A stretch of 64,000 nt of DNA from Rhodalgimonas zhirmunskyi (GCA_030848925.1 JANFFA010000001.1:1240001-1304000), one strand, 5' to 3'. Shown: positions 33,223 through 42,719, counted from the stretch's first letter. Numbers and translations are program-made. Notes: generated by a model from the letters alone, not told the origin.

Positions 33223-34647
33223 ATGAGCAGCGAAAGCATATTCGATGAAATGTGGGGCCGCGACGAACAGCTTCGCTACCCTTACGCCAATTTCAAAGGG
33301 TGGTTCGACGGCGAAGATCCCAAACGCCTGCGCGCCAAGCAGCGCGAGGCCGAAGACCTCTTTCGCCTCACCGGGATCACCTTCAACGTCTATGGCCAGT
33401 CGCAGGCCGAAGAACGCCTCATCCCCTTCGATATCATCCCCCGCGTGATCTCGGGGTTCGAGTGGCAGAAACTCTCGCGCGGGATCGATCAGCGGGTGCG
33501 CGCGATCAACGCCTTCCTCTATGACATCTACCACCGACAGGAAATCATCCGCGCCGGCCGCATCCCGAAAGAGATGATCGCCCGCAACGAGGCCTTCTTG
33601 CCGCAGATGATCGGCGTCGATCCCCCCGGCGGCACCTATACCCATATCGTCGGCATCGACCTCGTGCGCACCGATGACAACCAGTTCTATGTGCTCGAAG
33701 ACAACGCGCGCACCCCCTCGGGCGTCAGCTACATGCTCGAAAACCGCGAGACGATGTTGCAGATGTTCCCCGAGTTGTTCTCGCGCAACCGGGTGCAGCC
33801 GGTCGAGAATTACCCGCGCAACCTGTTGCGTTCGCTCTCGGCCTGCGCCCCGCCTGCGTGCGAGGGTAAGCCCACCGTCGCGGTGCTGACGCCGGGCATT
33901 TTCAACTCGGCCTATTACGAGCACGCCTACCTTGCCGATCAGATGGGCGTCGAGCTTGTCGAAGGCAGCGATCTGCGCGTGGTCGATGGCCGCGTTGCGA
34001 TGCGCACGACGCGCGGCTATGCCCCGATCGATGTGCTTTATCGCCGGGTCGATGACGATTTCCTCGACCCGTTGAACTTCAACCCCGACAGCGCGCTGGG
34101 TGTGCCCGGCATCATGGATGTTTACCGCGCCGGCGGCATCACCATCGCCAACGCGCCCGGCACCGGCATCGCCGATGACAAGGCGATCTATTCCTACATG
34201 CCCGAGATCGTCGAATTCTATACCGGCGAACGCCCGCTTCTGGAAAACGTGCCGACATGGCGCTGCTCGGATTCCGACAGCCTCGCCCATGTGCTCGATA
34301 ACCTTCAGGATCTGGTGGTGAAAGAGGTCCACGGTTCGGGCGGCTACGGCATGTTGATCGGCCCCACCGCGACCAAGAAAGAACTCGCCGCCTTCCGCAA
34401 GAAGCTTCAGGCGCGCCCCTCCAACTACATCGCCCAGCCCACGCTGTCGCTCTCGACGGTGCCGATCTTTACCCGTGCGGGCCTTGCGCCGCGCCATGTC
34501 GACCTGCGCCCCTTCGTGCTGGTCTCGCCCGAGGGGATCAACATCACCCCCGGCGGGCTGACCCGCGTGGCGCTGAAGAAAGGCTCTCTCGTGGTGAACT
34601 CGTCGCAGGGCGGCGGCACCAAGGACACTTGGGTGCTGGAGGATTGA
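33223..34647 (+). CDS. Circularly permuted ATP-grasp protein of the Anbu operon
   Basis: The 474-residue protein has the CP_ATPgrasp layout: YANFKGWFDGEDPKRLRAKQ near the start, then IPFDIIPRVISGFEWQKLSR, GIDLVRTDDNQFYVLEDNAR and VLTPGIFNSAYYEHAYLAD. It is a companion of alpha-E, transglutaminase and Anbu genes in many proteobacteria. ATP-grasp enzymes ligate a carboxylate to an amine, so peptide-bond or amide synthesis is expected; the substrate is not known. It is first in the operon. Confidence 0.93.
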   Translation: MSSESIFDEMWGRDEQLRYPYANFKGWFDGEDPKRLRAKQREAEDLFRLTGITFNVYGQSQAEERLIPFDIIPRVISGFEWQKLSRGIDQRVRAINAFLYDIYHRQEIIRAGRIPKEMIARNEAFLPQMIGVDPPGGTYTHIVGIDLVRTDDNQFYVLEDNARTPSGVSYMLENRETMLQMFPELFSRNRVQPVENYPRNLLRSLSACAPPACEGKPTVAVLTPGIFNSAYYEHAYLADQMGVELVEGSDLRVVDGRVAMRTTRGYAPIDVLYRRVDDDFLDPLNFNPDSALGVPGIMDVYRAGGITIANAPGTGIADDKAIYSYMPEIVEFYTGERPLLENVPTWRCSDSDSLAHVLDNLQDLVVKEVHGSGGYGMLIGPTATKKELAAFRKKLQARPSNYIAQPTLSLSTVPIFTRAGLAPRHVDLRPFVLVSPEGINITPGGLTRVALKKGSLVVNSSQGGGTKDTWVLED

Positions 34648-34651
34648 TGCA

Positions 34652-34774
34652 ATGATGACCCCAGCCCGCCTGCCCCTGCTGATGCAGCCCACTGCCCTTC
34701 TTGCGGCAAAACCGGCAACACCCGCGCCCGCAAGCGCCCACCCCAACGAAAAGGAGGCCCGCCATGCTCGGTAA
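34652..34774 (+). CDS. Possible 40-residue ORF between the ATP-grasp and alpha-E genes
   Basis: An ATG at 34652, 9 bases after GGAGG (34638-34642, inside the ATP-grasp gene), opens a 40-codon frame that ends 11 bases inside the alpha-E gene. The product MMTPARLPLLMQPTALLAAK is followed by a Pro/Ala-rich stretch and a charged end. It could be a small substrate peptide, a translational coupling leader or a chance frame. The 116-base gap it fills is unusual in this otherwise tight operon. Confidence 0.25.
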   Translation: MMTPARLPLLMQPTALLAAKPATPAPASAHPNEKEARHAR

Positions 34775-35705
34775 GACGGCAAACGGCCTCTTCTGGATGT
34801 CGCGCTATCTCGAACGCGCCGAGAACACCTCGCGCCTGATCGAAACCGGCCAGCGCATCGCCCTCACCCGGCTTGGCGCCACCGACAACGACTGGCGCTC
34901 GATCCTGCAAACCGCAGGCGTCGACAAGGGCTTCGAGGCGACCCATGACGAAATCACGCAGGACGCCGCGATCGACTGGATGCTGCGCTCGCGCGACAAC
35001 GGCTCTTCGGTGCTGTCCTCGATCGCCGCCGCCCGACAGAACGCCCGGCTGGTGCGCACCGCCCTCACCCACGAGGTGTGGGAGGCGATCAACGGCGCCT
35101 ACATGGACTCGCGCGCGATGCTGGCCCGCAAGGTGCCCGAACGCGACATGCCCCAGACCCTGAACAGCATCCGTCAGCGCGCCGCGCTGGTGCGCGGGGC
35201 GGTGCATGGCACGATGCTGCGCAACGACATCTTCGATTTCACCCGCATCGGCACCTTTCTGGAACGCGCCGACAACACCGCGCGGATCCTCGATGTGAAA
35301 TACTACGTGCTTCTGCCGCAGGCCTCTTCGGTCGGCGGGCAGGTCGACAACGTGCAATGGGAAACCATCCTGCGCTCGGTCTCGGCGCGCGGCGGCTTTC
35401 GCACCGCCTATGGCACTGTGATGGACCCGCGCGACATCGCGCAATTCCTAATCCTCGACAAGCGGATGCCGCGCAGCCTTGCCTTCTGTATCGGCAAGCT
35501 CAAGGGCAACCTGAACTACATCACCTCCACCTATGGCGAGAGGCCCCCCTCCTACGCCATGGTAAATCACATCGAGCGTCGCTATCTATGCCATGACATC
35601 GACGCGATCTTCGACTTCGGCCTGCACCAGTTCATCCAGCAAATGCTGGACCTCATCGGCGACCTCGGACGCCAGATCGAGATCGACTACCGCTTCACCG
35701 AATAA
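34764..35705 (+). CDS. Alpha-E domain protein of the Anbu operon
   Basis: The 313-residue protein starts MLGKTANGLFWMSRYLERAE, a diagnostic opening of the alpha-E (DUF403) family, after AAGGAGG. It is all-helical with ERAxNT-type repeats near 17-25 and again in FLERADNTARILDVKYY. Known members lie next to circularly permuted ATP-grasp and transglutaminase genes, and may be a scaffold or carrier for that pathway. No catalytic residues can be named from sequence alone. Confidence 0.93.
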   Translation: MLGKTANGLFWMSRYLERAENTSRLIETGQRIALTRLGATDNDWRSILQTAGVDKGFEATHDEITQDAAIDWMLRSRDNGSSVLSSIAAARQNARLVRTALTHEVWEAINGAYMDSRAMLARKVPERDMPQTLNSIRQRAALVRGAVHGTMLRNDIFDFTRIGTFLERADNTARILDVKYYVLLPQASSVGGQVDNVQWETILRSVSARGGFRTAYGTVMDPRDIAQFLILDKRMPRSLAFCIGKLKGNLNYITSTYGERPPSYAMVNHIERRYLCHDIDAIFDFGLHQFIQQMLDLIGDLGRQIEIDYRFTE

Positions 35706-35745
35706 CCCGACCCGCCCCGGAGACAGAGCCGAAAGAGCCCCGCAC

Positions 35746-36540
35746 ATGCGCCTCAAGATCTGCCACAAAACTCGCTATGCCTTCGACACGCCCGTGCTCT
35801 ACGGGCTGCAACAGCTGCGCAAAACGCCCAAATCCACCCACCAGCAGAACGTGCTGAGTTGGAGCACCTCGATCGAGGGCGGCAAGCAAGAGGTTTCGTT
35901 CGAAGATCACCACAACAACCACACCGACCTGATCAGCTTCGACCGTGACGCCACCTCGCTCACCGTCACCTCCGAAGGCGAGGTCGAGCTTAGCGATAAT
36001 CATGGCGTCCTTGGCCCCCATATCGGCCCGGCGCCGCTGTGGCTTTACGAACAGCCCACCGTGCGCACCAAGCCCGGCCCCGGCACCCGCGCCCTTGCCC
36101 GCGCCTCCGAAGGCGAAGGGCTTGAGCGGCTGCATTCCCTGCTGGCCGTGATCCGCGAACAGATCGTTTATGAAATCGGCAGCTCCGACCCCGACTGGTC
36201 CGCAGAAGAGGCCGTGACCGAAGGGCGCGGCGTCTGTCAGGACCACACCCATATCTTCCTGACCTGCGCGCGCGAACTGGGCTTTCCGGCGCGCTATGTC
36301 TCCGGCTACCTGATGCTTGACGACCGCATCGCACAAGAGGCGATGCACGCTTGGGCCGAGGCCTATGTCGACGGGCTGGGCTGGGTCGGCTTCGACGTGT
36401 CGAACGGAATTTCGCCCGACACCCGCTATGTGCGCGTCGCGACAGGGCTGGACTATGCCGAGGCCGCTCCTGTAACAGGAACCAGATTTGGTGGCACGGG
36501 CGAGAACCTGACCGTGTCTATCGAAGTGGCGCAGCAATAA
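35746..36540 (+). CDS. Transglutaminase-like cysteine protease of the Anbu operon
   Basis: The 264-residue protein has an N-terminal beta domain (MRLKICHKTRYAFDTPVLYG) and a papain-like core with Cys164 (GRGVCQDHTHIF), His201 (AMHAWAEAYV) and Asp217 (WVGFDVSNG), the transglutaminase triad. It may hydrolyse or transfer an amide bond of the product made by the ATP-grasp enzyme. A weak ribosome site (GAAAGAG) precedes ATG 35746. The Anbu gene follows after 31 bases. Confidence 0.93.
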   Translation: MRLKICHKTRYAFDTPVLYGLQQLRKTPKSTHQQNVLSWSTSIEGGKQEVSFEDHHNNHTDLISFDRDATSLTVTSEGEVELSDNHGVLGPHIGPAPLWLYEQPTVRTKPGPGTRALARASEGEGLERLHSLLAVIREQIVYEIGSSDPDWSAEEAVTEGRGVCQDHTHIFLTCARELGFPARYVSGYLMLDDRIAQEAMHAWAEAYVDGLGWVGFDVSNGISPDTRYVRVATGLDYAEAAPVTGTRFGGTGENLTVSIEVAQQ

Positions 36541-36571
36541 TCGAACCCATCACAGGACCCGGGGCAACAGC

Positions 36572-37303
36572 ATGACATATTGCGTTGGAATGGCGCTCGA
36601 TCGCGGGCTGGTTTTCATGTCCGACACCCGCACCAATGCCGGGCTCGACAATATCTCGACCTTCCGCAAGATGCACGTCTGGGAGGAACCGGGCGATCGC
36701 GTTCTGGTCCTGATCAACGCCGGCAACCTTGCCACCACACAGGCCGTTGTCTCGATCCTGGAAGAGCGCACCAAGGCGCCCGAAGATCGCGAACCCTCGC
36801 TGATGGGCGCGCCCTCGATGTTTCAGGCCGCGCGCATGGTGGCCGACGTCCTGCGCGAGGTGATCGACGAGCACGCCCAGACCGGCCAGCGCGCCGACAG
36901 CACCTTCAACGCCACGATGATCCTTGGCGGTCAGATCAAGGGCGGCCCGCCGCGCCTGTTCCTGATCTACCCGGAAGGCAACTTCATCGAAGCGGGCGGC
37001 GACACCCCCTTCTTCCAGATCGGCGAAATGAAGTACGGCCGCCCCATCCTTGTGCGCGCCTACGATCCCACGCTCAGCTTCGAAGCCGCGATGAAACTTC
37101 TGGTGGTCAGCTTCGACTCGACCATAAAGGCCAACCTCACGGTCGGCGCGCCGTTCGATTATCTGTTTTACGAAACAGATAGTTACAAGGTCGGCCATAT
37201 CGGCCGCATCAAGCAGGACGACCCCTATTTCAAGACTATTTCCCAAGGCTGGAGCAACGCCCTGAAAGAGGCGCTCGACAGCTTGCCGGATTTCGAAAGC
37301 TGA
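36572..37303 (+). CDS. Anbu (bacterial proteasome homologue, Ntn hydrolase)
   Basis: The 243-residue protein starts MTYCVGMALDRGLVFMSDTR: after Met removal Thr2 would be the N-terminal nucleophile, with Asp18 and Lys32-type positions as in HslV and the 20S beta subunits. It matches the Anbu family (length, TNAGLDNISTFRKMH, FNATMILGGQIKGG). Known Anbu forms a helical lock-washer rather than closed rings. It is last in the operon and may degrade or trim the peptide-like product. A hairpin follows. Confidence 0.93.
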   Translation: MTYCVGMALDRGLVFMSDTRTNAGLDNISTFRKMHVWEEPGDRVLVLINAGNLATTQAVVSILEERTKAPEDREPSLMGAPSMFQAARMVADVLREVIDEHAQTGQRADSTFNATMILGGQIKGGPPRLFLIYPEGNFIEAGGDTPFFQIGEMKYGRPILVRAYDPTLSFEAAMKLLVVSFDSTIKANLTVGAPFDYLFYETDSYKVGHIGRIKQDDPYFKTISQGWSNALKEALDSLPDFES

Positions 37304-37311
37304 CCGCTTTC

Positions 37312-37329
37312 GCATACGCCTGCGTATGC
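37312..37329. terminator. Palindromic hairpin after the Anbu gene
   Basis: GCATACGC (37312-37319) and GCGTATGC (37322-37329) form an 8-bp stem, 9 bases past the stop. A second GC-rich hairpin, GGCCCCGCC with GGCGGGCC, follows near 37345-37367. No T-run is present, so termination is likely but not certain. Confidence 0.5.
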
Positions 37330-37453
37330 AATTAGGGTGATCCCCGGCCCCGCCGAACCGGCGGGCCTGCCCCACTCTCATCACACGCCACACCCCATCT
37401 GCCCCGCCATATGCGGGCCACAGCACATGCGCACCGACCTCTGAAATTTTTTC

Positions 37454-37467
37454 TGGACAACTGTCCA
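37454..37467. promoter_or_regulatory. Perfect palindrome, candidate TetR operator before the GMC/ALDH operon
   Basis: TGGACA-AC-TGTCCA is a 6-2-6 palindrome in an A/T-rich patch, 124 bases before the GMC oxidoreductase start. It lies where a promoter is expected, and the operon ends with a TetR-type regulator, so it is a likely operator. The remaining 37330-37590 gap has no gene. Confidence 0.5.
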
Positions 37468-37590
37468 AATTATTTGTTCAGCTAGTTTCGCACCTGCCCA
37501 GACCGTGTTGGAGGACACCCCGAGGCAACGAAAGTGCAGCGAAAATCCGAGCCCGAAAAACCAAGGGCGCGGCGGCAGAGGAGGAATGCC

Positions 37591-39231
37591 ATGACCACAG
37601 CACAATTCGATTACGTGATCGTCGGCGGCGGATCCGGCGGCGCGACCCTCGCCGCACGGCTGAGCGAGGATGCCAGCCTCAAGGTCTGCCTGCTCGAAGC
37701 GGGCGGCGGCGGTAATCACATGCTGATCCGCGCCCCTGCGGCAGTGGTCGCCATGTTGCCCGGGCACGGCAAAATCTCGAACTGGTGTTACGAAACCACG
37801 CCACAACCCGGCCTCAACGGGCGGCGTGGCTACCAGCCGCGCGGCAAGGCGCTTGGCGGCTCCAGCGCGATCAACGCCATGCTTTACGTGCGCGGCCACC
37901 GCGACGATTACGATGAATGGGCCAATCTTGGCTGCGACGGCTGGTCATGGGACGACTGCCTGCCCTATTTCCGCCGGGCAGAAAATAATGAACGTGGCGG
38001 CGATGACTTCCACGGCGCCGATGGCCCCTTGCAGGTCTCGGATCAGAAAACTCCGCGCCCCATCACCCGCGCCTTCATCGACGCCGCGACCCAGCTTCAG
38101 CACCGCGAAACCGAGGATTTCAACACCGGCGACAACGAGGGCGTGGGCCTTTACCAAGTGACGCAGTTTCACGACAAGGACCGAAACGGCGAGCGGTGCT
38201 CGGCGGCGGCGGGCTATCTTTTCCCGATCATGGACAAGCGCCCCAACCTCACCATCATCACCAAGGCGCATGCCACCCGCATCCTGTTTGAGGGCAAGCG
38301 CGCCACCGGCATCGAATACCGCAAGGGCAAGGCCACCCACCGCGCCATGGCCGGGCGGGAAGTGATCCTCGCCGGCGGCACCTTCAATTCGCCCCAGCTT
38401 CTGCAACTCTCCGGCGTCGGCCGGGCCGAGGATCTCCAGCGTCACGGCATCGAAATGGTGCACGAATTGCCCGGCGTCGGTCAGAACCTTCAAGATCACC
38501 TCGACTTCATCCTCGCCTACAAGACCAAGGACACCGACAACTTCGGCATCGGCGTCAAGGCCACGGCGCATCTGATGAAAAACATCCTGCAATGGCGCAA
38601 GGACGGCACCGGCATGATCGCCACCCCCTTTGCCGAGGGCGCGGGCTTTCTCAAGACCGACCCGACGCTCTCGCGCCCCGATATCCAGCTGCATTTCGTG
38701 ATTTCCATCGTCGATGACCACGCCCGCAAGCTGCACCTCGGCCACGGGTTCAGTTTGCACATCTGTGCCTTGCGCCCACACAGCCGCGGCGAGGTGTTCC
38801 TCGAAAGCGCCGATCCGATGGCCGCGCCGGGGATCGATCCGCGCTTCCTGTCGGACCCGCGCGATCTCGACACCACCATCAAGGGCGCCAAGATGGCCCG
38901 CGCTATCCTCGAAGCGCCCGCCATGGCGAAATACCGCGACAAGGAGTTGCACGGCCTGCACGACAACATGACCGATACCGAGTGGGAAAAGCACATCCGC
39001 GCCCGCGCCGACACGATCTATCACCCGGTCGGCACCTGCAAGATGGGCCGCGATGACATGGCCGTGGTCGACCCCGAATTGAAGGTGCACGGCCTCGAAG
39101 GGCTTCGCGTCGTCGATGCCTCGGTCATGCCCCGGCTGGTGGGCGGCAACACCAACGCCCCCACCATCATGATCGCCGAGCGCGCCGCCGACATGATCCG
39201 TGGTCTGCCCCACCCCACGAAAGGAGCCTGA
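37591..39231 (+). CDS. GMC-family FAD-dependent alcohol dehydrogenase (choline dehydrogenase-like)
   Basis: A 546-residue flavoprotein. FAD-binding GxGxxG is in VIVGGGSGGATLAARLSE, and GMC signatures are GKALGGSSAINAMLYVRGHR and GTFNSPQLLQLSGVG. The active-site His is in YHPVGTCKMG and the C-terminal Asn in GGNTNAPTIM. ATG 37591 follows GAGGAGG; an upstream in-frame GTG was rejected. It oxidises an alcohol to an aldehyde, passed to the ALDH three bases downstream. The alcohol is unknown; choline, ethylene glycol oligomers or aromatic alcohols are possible. Confidence 0.9.
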   Translation: MTTAQFDYVIVGGGSGGATLAARLSEDASLKVCLLEAGGGGNHMLIRAPAAVVAMLPGHGKISNWCYETTPQPGLNGRRGYQPRGKALGGSSAINAMLYVRGHRDDYDEWANLGCDGWSWDDCLPYFRRAENNERGGDDFHGADGPLQVSDQKTPRPITRAFIDAATQLQHRETEDFNTGDNEGVGLYQVTQFHDKDRNGERCSAAAGYLFPIMDKRPNLTIITKAHATRILFEGKRATGIEYRKGKATHRAMAGREVILAGGTFNSPQLLQLSGVGRAEDLQRHGIEMVHELPGVGQNLQDHLDFILAYKTKDTDNFGIGVKATAHLMKNILQWRKDGTGMIATPFAEGAGFLKTDPTLSRPDIQLHFVISIVDDHARKLHLGHGFSLHICALRPHSRGEVFLESADPMAAPGIDPRFLSDPRDLDTTIKGAKMARAILEAPAMAKYRDKELHGLHDNMTDTEWEKHIRARADTIYHPVGTCKMGRDDMAVVDPELKVHGLEGLRVVDASVMPRLVGGNTNAPTIMIAERAADMIRGLPHPTKGA

Positions 39232-39234
39232 TCC

Positions 39235-40977
39235 ATGGCCCAACCCGCCCAAACCCCCGCCCTGCCCGACAACCACGACGCCCTCGACGAGGCCGTCGCC
39301 ACGCTCCATTCCGCGCGCGATGACTGGGCCCGCCTCGGCACGCCCGAACGCATCGCCCTGCTTGAGGAAATCAAGGATTGCCTCATGCCGGTGGCCGAAG
39401 GCTGGGCCGAAACCGCCGCCCGGCACAAGCTGATCCCCGCCGGCTCTCCGCTGGTGGGCGAGGAATGGATTTCCGGCCCCTATGCCCTGATGTCCGCCTG
39501 CAACGGACTGATCGAAACCCTGTCAAATCTTGACGGTAAAACCTTCCTCACTTCGCTGCAAAAGCGCACCACCGCCACCGGCCAACTCGCCGTCAAAGTG
39601 CTGCCTCATACCATCTGGGAACGGCTGCTGCTGTCCGGCATCAAGGCCGAGGTCTGGATGGAGCCCGGCGTAAGCGCGGCCACCCTGCCCAGCCACACTG
39701 CCACCGCCTATGACACCCCGCCCGCCCAAAGGCGCGGCAAACTCGCGCTGGTGCTGGGCGCGGGCAACATCAACGCCATCTCGCCGCTCGACGTGTTCCA
39801 GAAGCTGTTTTCCGAGCATCAGGTCGTGGTGCTCAAGATGAACCCGGTGAACGACTACCTGACCGAATATCTCGAGGCCGCCCTGCGCCCCCTGATCGCG
39901 CGCAATGCGCTGCGCATCGTCACCGGCGGGGCCGATGTCGGCGCCTACCTTTGCCATCACCCGCAGGTCGAAGAGATCCACATCACCGGCGCCGCCGCCA
40001 GCCACGACGTGATCGTCTGGGGCCCGGGGGCCGAAGGCGCCGCCAACAAGGCCGCCGGCACGCCGAAACTGACCAAACCGATCACCTCGGAACTGGGCGC
40101 GGTCTGCCCCACCATCGTGGTGCCCGGCCCCTGGAGCGCCGCCGACCTGCGCTTTCAGGCCGAGCATCTGGCCACCCAGAAACTGCACAATTCCGGCTTC
40201 AACTGCATCGCCTGCCAAATGCTGATCCTGCCGCAAGCGTGGGAGGGCAAGGACAAGCTGCTCGCCAACCTCAACGATGTCATGGCCAGCCACGCCCAAC
40301 GCCAGCCATGGTATCCCGGCGCGCGCGACCGGATGGCGGAATTCGCCCGCCGGGGCGACAACGTCACAACGCTTGATCGCGGCGCGGCCCCTGCCTGCGC
40401 CGTGGTGCCCGTGGACGACACCTCCGACGACTGGTTCCGCGAGAACGAGATTTTCGCCCCCGTCCTCTCCACCCACGAAATCGCCGAAACTGATCCCGAG
40501 TCCTACCTGCGCGCCGCCATCCGCTATGCCAATGACGAATTGCACGGCACGCTGGGCGGCAACATCCTGATCCACCCGGCCACGATGAAGCAGATCGGGC
40601 GCAAGCGGTTCGAGGAAATCATCGCCGAATTCCACTATGGCACCGTCGCCATCAACGCATGGACCGGCCTCGGCTTTCTGCTCACCGCCTGTCCTTGGGG
40701 GGCCTACCCCGGCCATACGCTTGCGGATGTTGGTAGCGGAATCGGCTTCGCGCACAACACCTTCATGTTCGACAAGGCCCAGCGCGTCGTGGTGCAGGCC
40801 CCGTGGCAACCCTTCCCGCGCAACATCCTGTCGGGGGGGCGCTCGCTTCTGCCGCGCCCGCCGTGGTTCATCACCAACCGGCGGCAAGACAGGATCGGCA
40901 AGCTGCTGACCCGCTTCCAATACAAGCCCGGTTGGCTCAAGCTGCCCCGGATCTTCCTCAACGCCCTTCTGGGCTAG
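39235..40977 (+). CDS. Aldehyde dehydrogenase family protein
   Basis: The 580-residue protein is longer than typical 490-residue ALDHs. Cofactor loop (LVLGAGNINAISPLDVFQKL), the Glu-bearing TSELGAVCPTIVV and the catalytic Cys segment NSGFNCIACQ are visible. The long C-terminal tail, RSLLPRPPWFITNRRQDRIG, is unusual and may be a membrane-associating element. It overlaps no gene but follows the GMC gene by three bases, so the pair converts an alcohol to an acid. Confidence 0.88.
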   Translation: MAQPAQTPALPDNHDALDEAVATLHSARDDWARLGTPERIALLEEIKDCLMPVAEGWAETAARHKLIPAGSPLVGEEWISGPYALMSACNGLIETLSNLDGKTFLTSLQKRTTATGQLAVKVLPHTIWERLLLSGIKAEVWMEPGVSAATLPSHTATAYDTPPAQRRGKLALVLGAGNINAISPLDVFQKLFSEHQVVVLKMNPVNDYLTEYLEAALRPLIARNALRIVTGGADVGAYLCHHPQVEEIHITGAAASHDVIVWGPGAEGAANKAAGTPKLTKPITSELGAVCPTIVVPGPWSAADLRFQAEHLATQKLHNSGFNCIACQMLILPQAWEGKDKLLANLNDVMASHAQRQPWYPGARDRMAEFARRGDNVTTLDRGAAPACAVVPVDDTSDDWFRENEIFAPVLSTHEIAETDPESYLRAAIRYANDELHGTLGGNILIHPATMKQIGRKRFEEIIAEFHYGTVAINAWTGLGFLLTACPWGAYPGHTLADVGSGIGFAHNTFMFDKAQRVVVQAPWQPFPRNILSGGRSLLPRPPWFITNRRQDRIGKLLTRFQYKPGWLKLPRIFLNALLG

Positions 40978-41006
40978 GCCCACATTCGCGCAAAGGCATC
41001 CCGCCC

Positions 41007-41630
41007 GTGACCAAACTCGAAAAAATCGACAAGCTTGAGACCAAGGCGCGCAAACGCTCGGCCAAACGCTCGCGGCGCAAGGACGAACTGGCCCTCGCCG
41101 CGATCGACGCGCTCAAGCAACTCGGCTATGCCCGCACCAGCCTGCGTGACATTGCCGAAATCTCGGGCGTCTCGGTCGGGATGCTGCACTACTATTTTGA
41201 GGACAAGACCGACCTCATCACCTTCTGCGTGCGCAAGTACAAGGCCGGGTTCGTGGCCGATCTCGAAGCCCTGCTCACCGGCGACATCGCCCCCGACGCC
41301 CTGCCCCGGGCCTTCGCCGACGGGCTCTGCGCCTCGATCCGGCGCGAGGCCGAAACCCACCGCCTGTGGTATGACATCCGCGCGCAGGCGCTGTTCGACG
41401 CCGATTTCACCGATGTCGTGAACGAGATCGAGGACAGCCTTCTCGCCCTCGTCTCGCGGCTGTTCCAGCGGCTTGGCTTGTCACAGGACGGCGCGCTTGC
41501 GGGCTACCTCGCACTGGACGGCGGCTTTCGTTATCACCTGCAACGCCACCTTTCGGGCGACGGGGCGGCGATTGACGCTTTCCACCGCTACATCATGGCG
41601 CAATTCGGGGGGCTGAACCCGCAGGGGTGA
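41007..41630 (+). CDS. TetR-family regulator (BetI-like)
   Basis: It starts at GTG 41007, 29 bases after the ALDH stop. The 207-residue protein has a basic N-terminus (KARKRSAKRSRRKDELALAA) and the helix-turn-helix YARTSLRDIAEISGVSVGML followed by HYYFEDKTDLI, as in TetR/BetI. It is the third gene of the operon and likely represses it through the palindrome at 37454-37467. The inducer is unknown. Confidence 0.9.
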   Translation: MTKLEKIDKLETKARKRSAKRSRRKDELALAAIDALKQLGYARTSLRDIAEISGVSVGMLHYYFEDKTDLITFCVRKYKAGFVADLEALLTGDIAPDALPRAFADGLCASIRREAETHRLWYDIRAQALFDADFTDVVNEIEDSLLALVSRLFQRLGLSQDGALAGYLALDGGFRYHLQRHLSGDGAAIDAFHRYIMAQFGGLNPQG

Positions 41631-41641
41631 CGCGCGCTTTC

Positions 41642-42439
41642 TCAGTCCGCTCCGCCCTGTGCGACATCTTCGGTCGCCACATCTTCGGGCGCCAAAGCCG
41701 TCATCCACTCCAGCCCGTCTTCCACCTTGCCCTCGGGGCGATATTCCGCACCCAAGGGCTGGCTCCAGCCCAACTCCCGCAGGCAAGCGAAAACATACGC
41801 ATAGTTCAGCTCTCCACGGTCCGGCCTGCCACGGTCTGGCACACCCGCGAACTGGATGTGGCCGATCTTGGGCAAACAGGCCGCAAGCCGCGTGCACAAA
41901 TCGCCCTCGGTGCGCTGCACGTGATAGCAATCGAACAGCATCTTCAGGTTCTTGGCCCCAACCTCGTCGATGATCTCCAGCGCCTGTTCGGTATGGGTCA
42001 GGAAATAGCCCGGCACGTCATGGGCATTGATCGGCTCGATCAGGATGCCGATCCCATGCGGCGCGGCGCGCGCACTGGCATACGACAGGTTGTCGATGAA
42101 ATGGCGATGCCCGGCGGTGCCATGCGCCAGCCCGGCCAGCACATGCACATTCTGCGCGCCCACCTCGGCGGCGTAATCGACCGCCGCGTCGATCGCCTCG
42201 CGCGCCGCCATGTTGCGCCCGGGCAGCGCGGCAAGGCCGAATGCCCCCTCCGGCCCCCGTGTGGTGTTCAGGCTCAACAGCGGCAACCCGGTCCGCTCAA
42301 GCACCGTACGCAACTCTGCCGCCGGCACGTCGGGGGCGTGTATCTCGACCGCGTCGAACCCGGCCTTCGCGGCCGCGCGCACCGCCTTGGGCAACGCCAA
42401 GTCTGCCCATAGAAATCCAAGATTAGCCGAATAGCGCAT
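41642..42439 (-). CDS. Hydroxypyruvate-isomerase-like TIM-barrel protein
   Basis: A 265-residue protein with ATG 42439 after GGGGAGG. The barrel of the Hyi family is clear: MRYSANLGFLWADLALPKAV, then AAKAGFDAVEIHAPDV, LIEPINAHDVPGYFL (metal-binding Glu), LKMLFDCYHVQ and IGHIQFAGVPDRGRPD. Members interconvert hydroxypyruvate and tartronate semialdehyde, or related keto sugars. It is convergent with the TetR gene (11-base gap). Confidence 0.85.
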   Translation of the reverse strand: MRYSANLGFLWADLALPKAVRAAAKAGFDAVEIHAPDVPAAELRTVLERTGLPLLSLNTTRGPEGAFGLAALPGRNMAAREAIDAAVDYAAEVGAQNVHVLAGLAHGTAGHRHFIDNLSYASARAAPHGIGILIEPINAHDVPGYFLTHTEQALEIIDEVGAKNLKMLFDCYHVQRTEGDLCTRLAACLPKIGHIQFAGVPDRGRPDRGELNYAYVFACLRELGWSQPLGAEYRPEGKVEDGLEWMTALAPEDVATEDVAQGGAD

Positions 42440-42719
42440 CTGCGCCTCCCCCCAAAGTCCGGCCACCCACGGCAACCGCAACCCACACAGCATGCCCCCC
42501 GCCTGCCCCACGGCGCAACCCCTAGCGCACCTGTTCGCCCCCCGGCGCGCGAAACCCTGCCACCTGGTAAAGACCCGCGTAAAGACCCACGCAATGTCCA
42601 CCCACTGTGCATCCCGCCCCGCGACACCGCCATTCAGGCGGCATTCGCACTGCCTCCCCTTTACCTCAGCCCCGCCAGCAGCTTAGCTGGTGCGAACGCG
42701 CAACAACCCCGGCCCGCCC

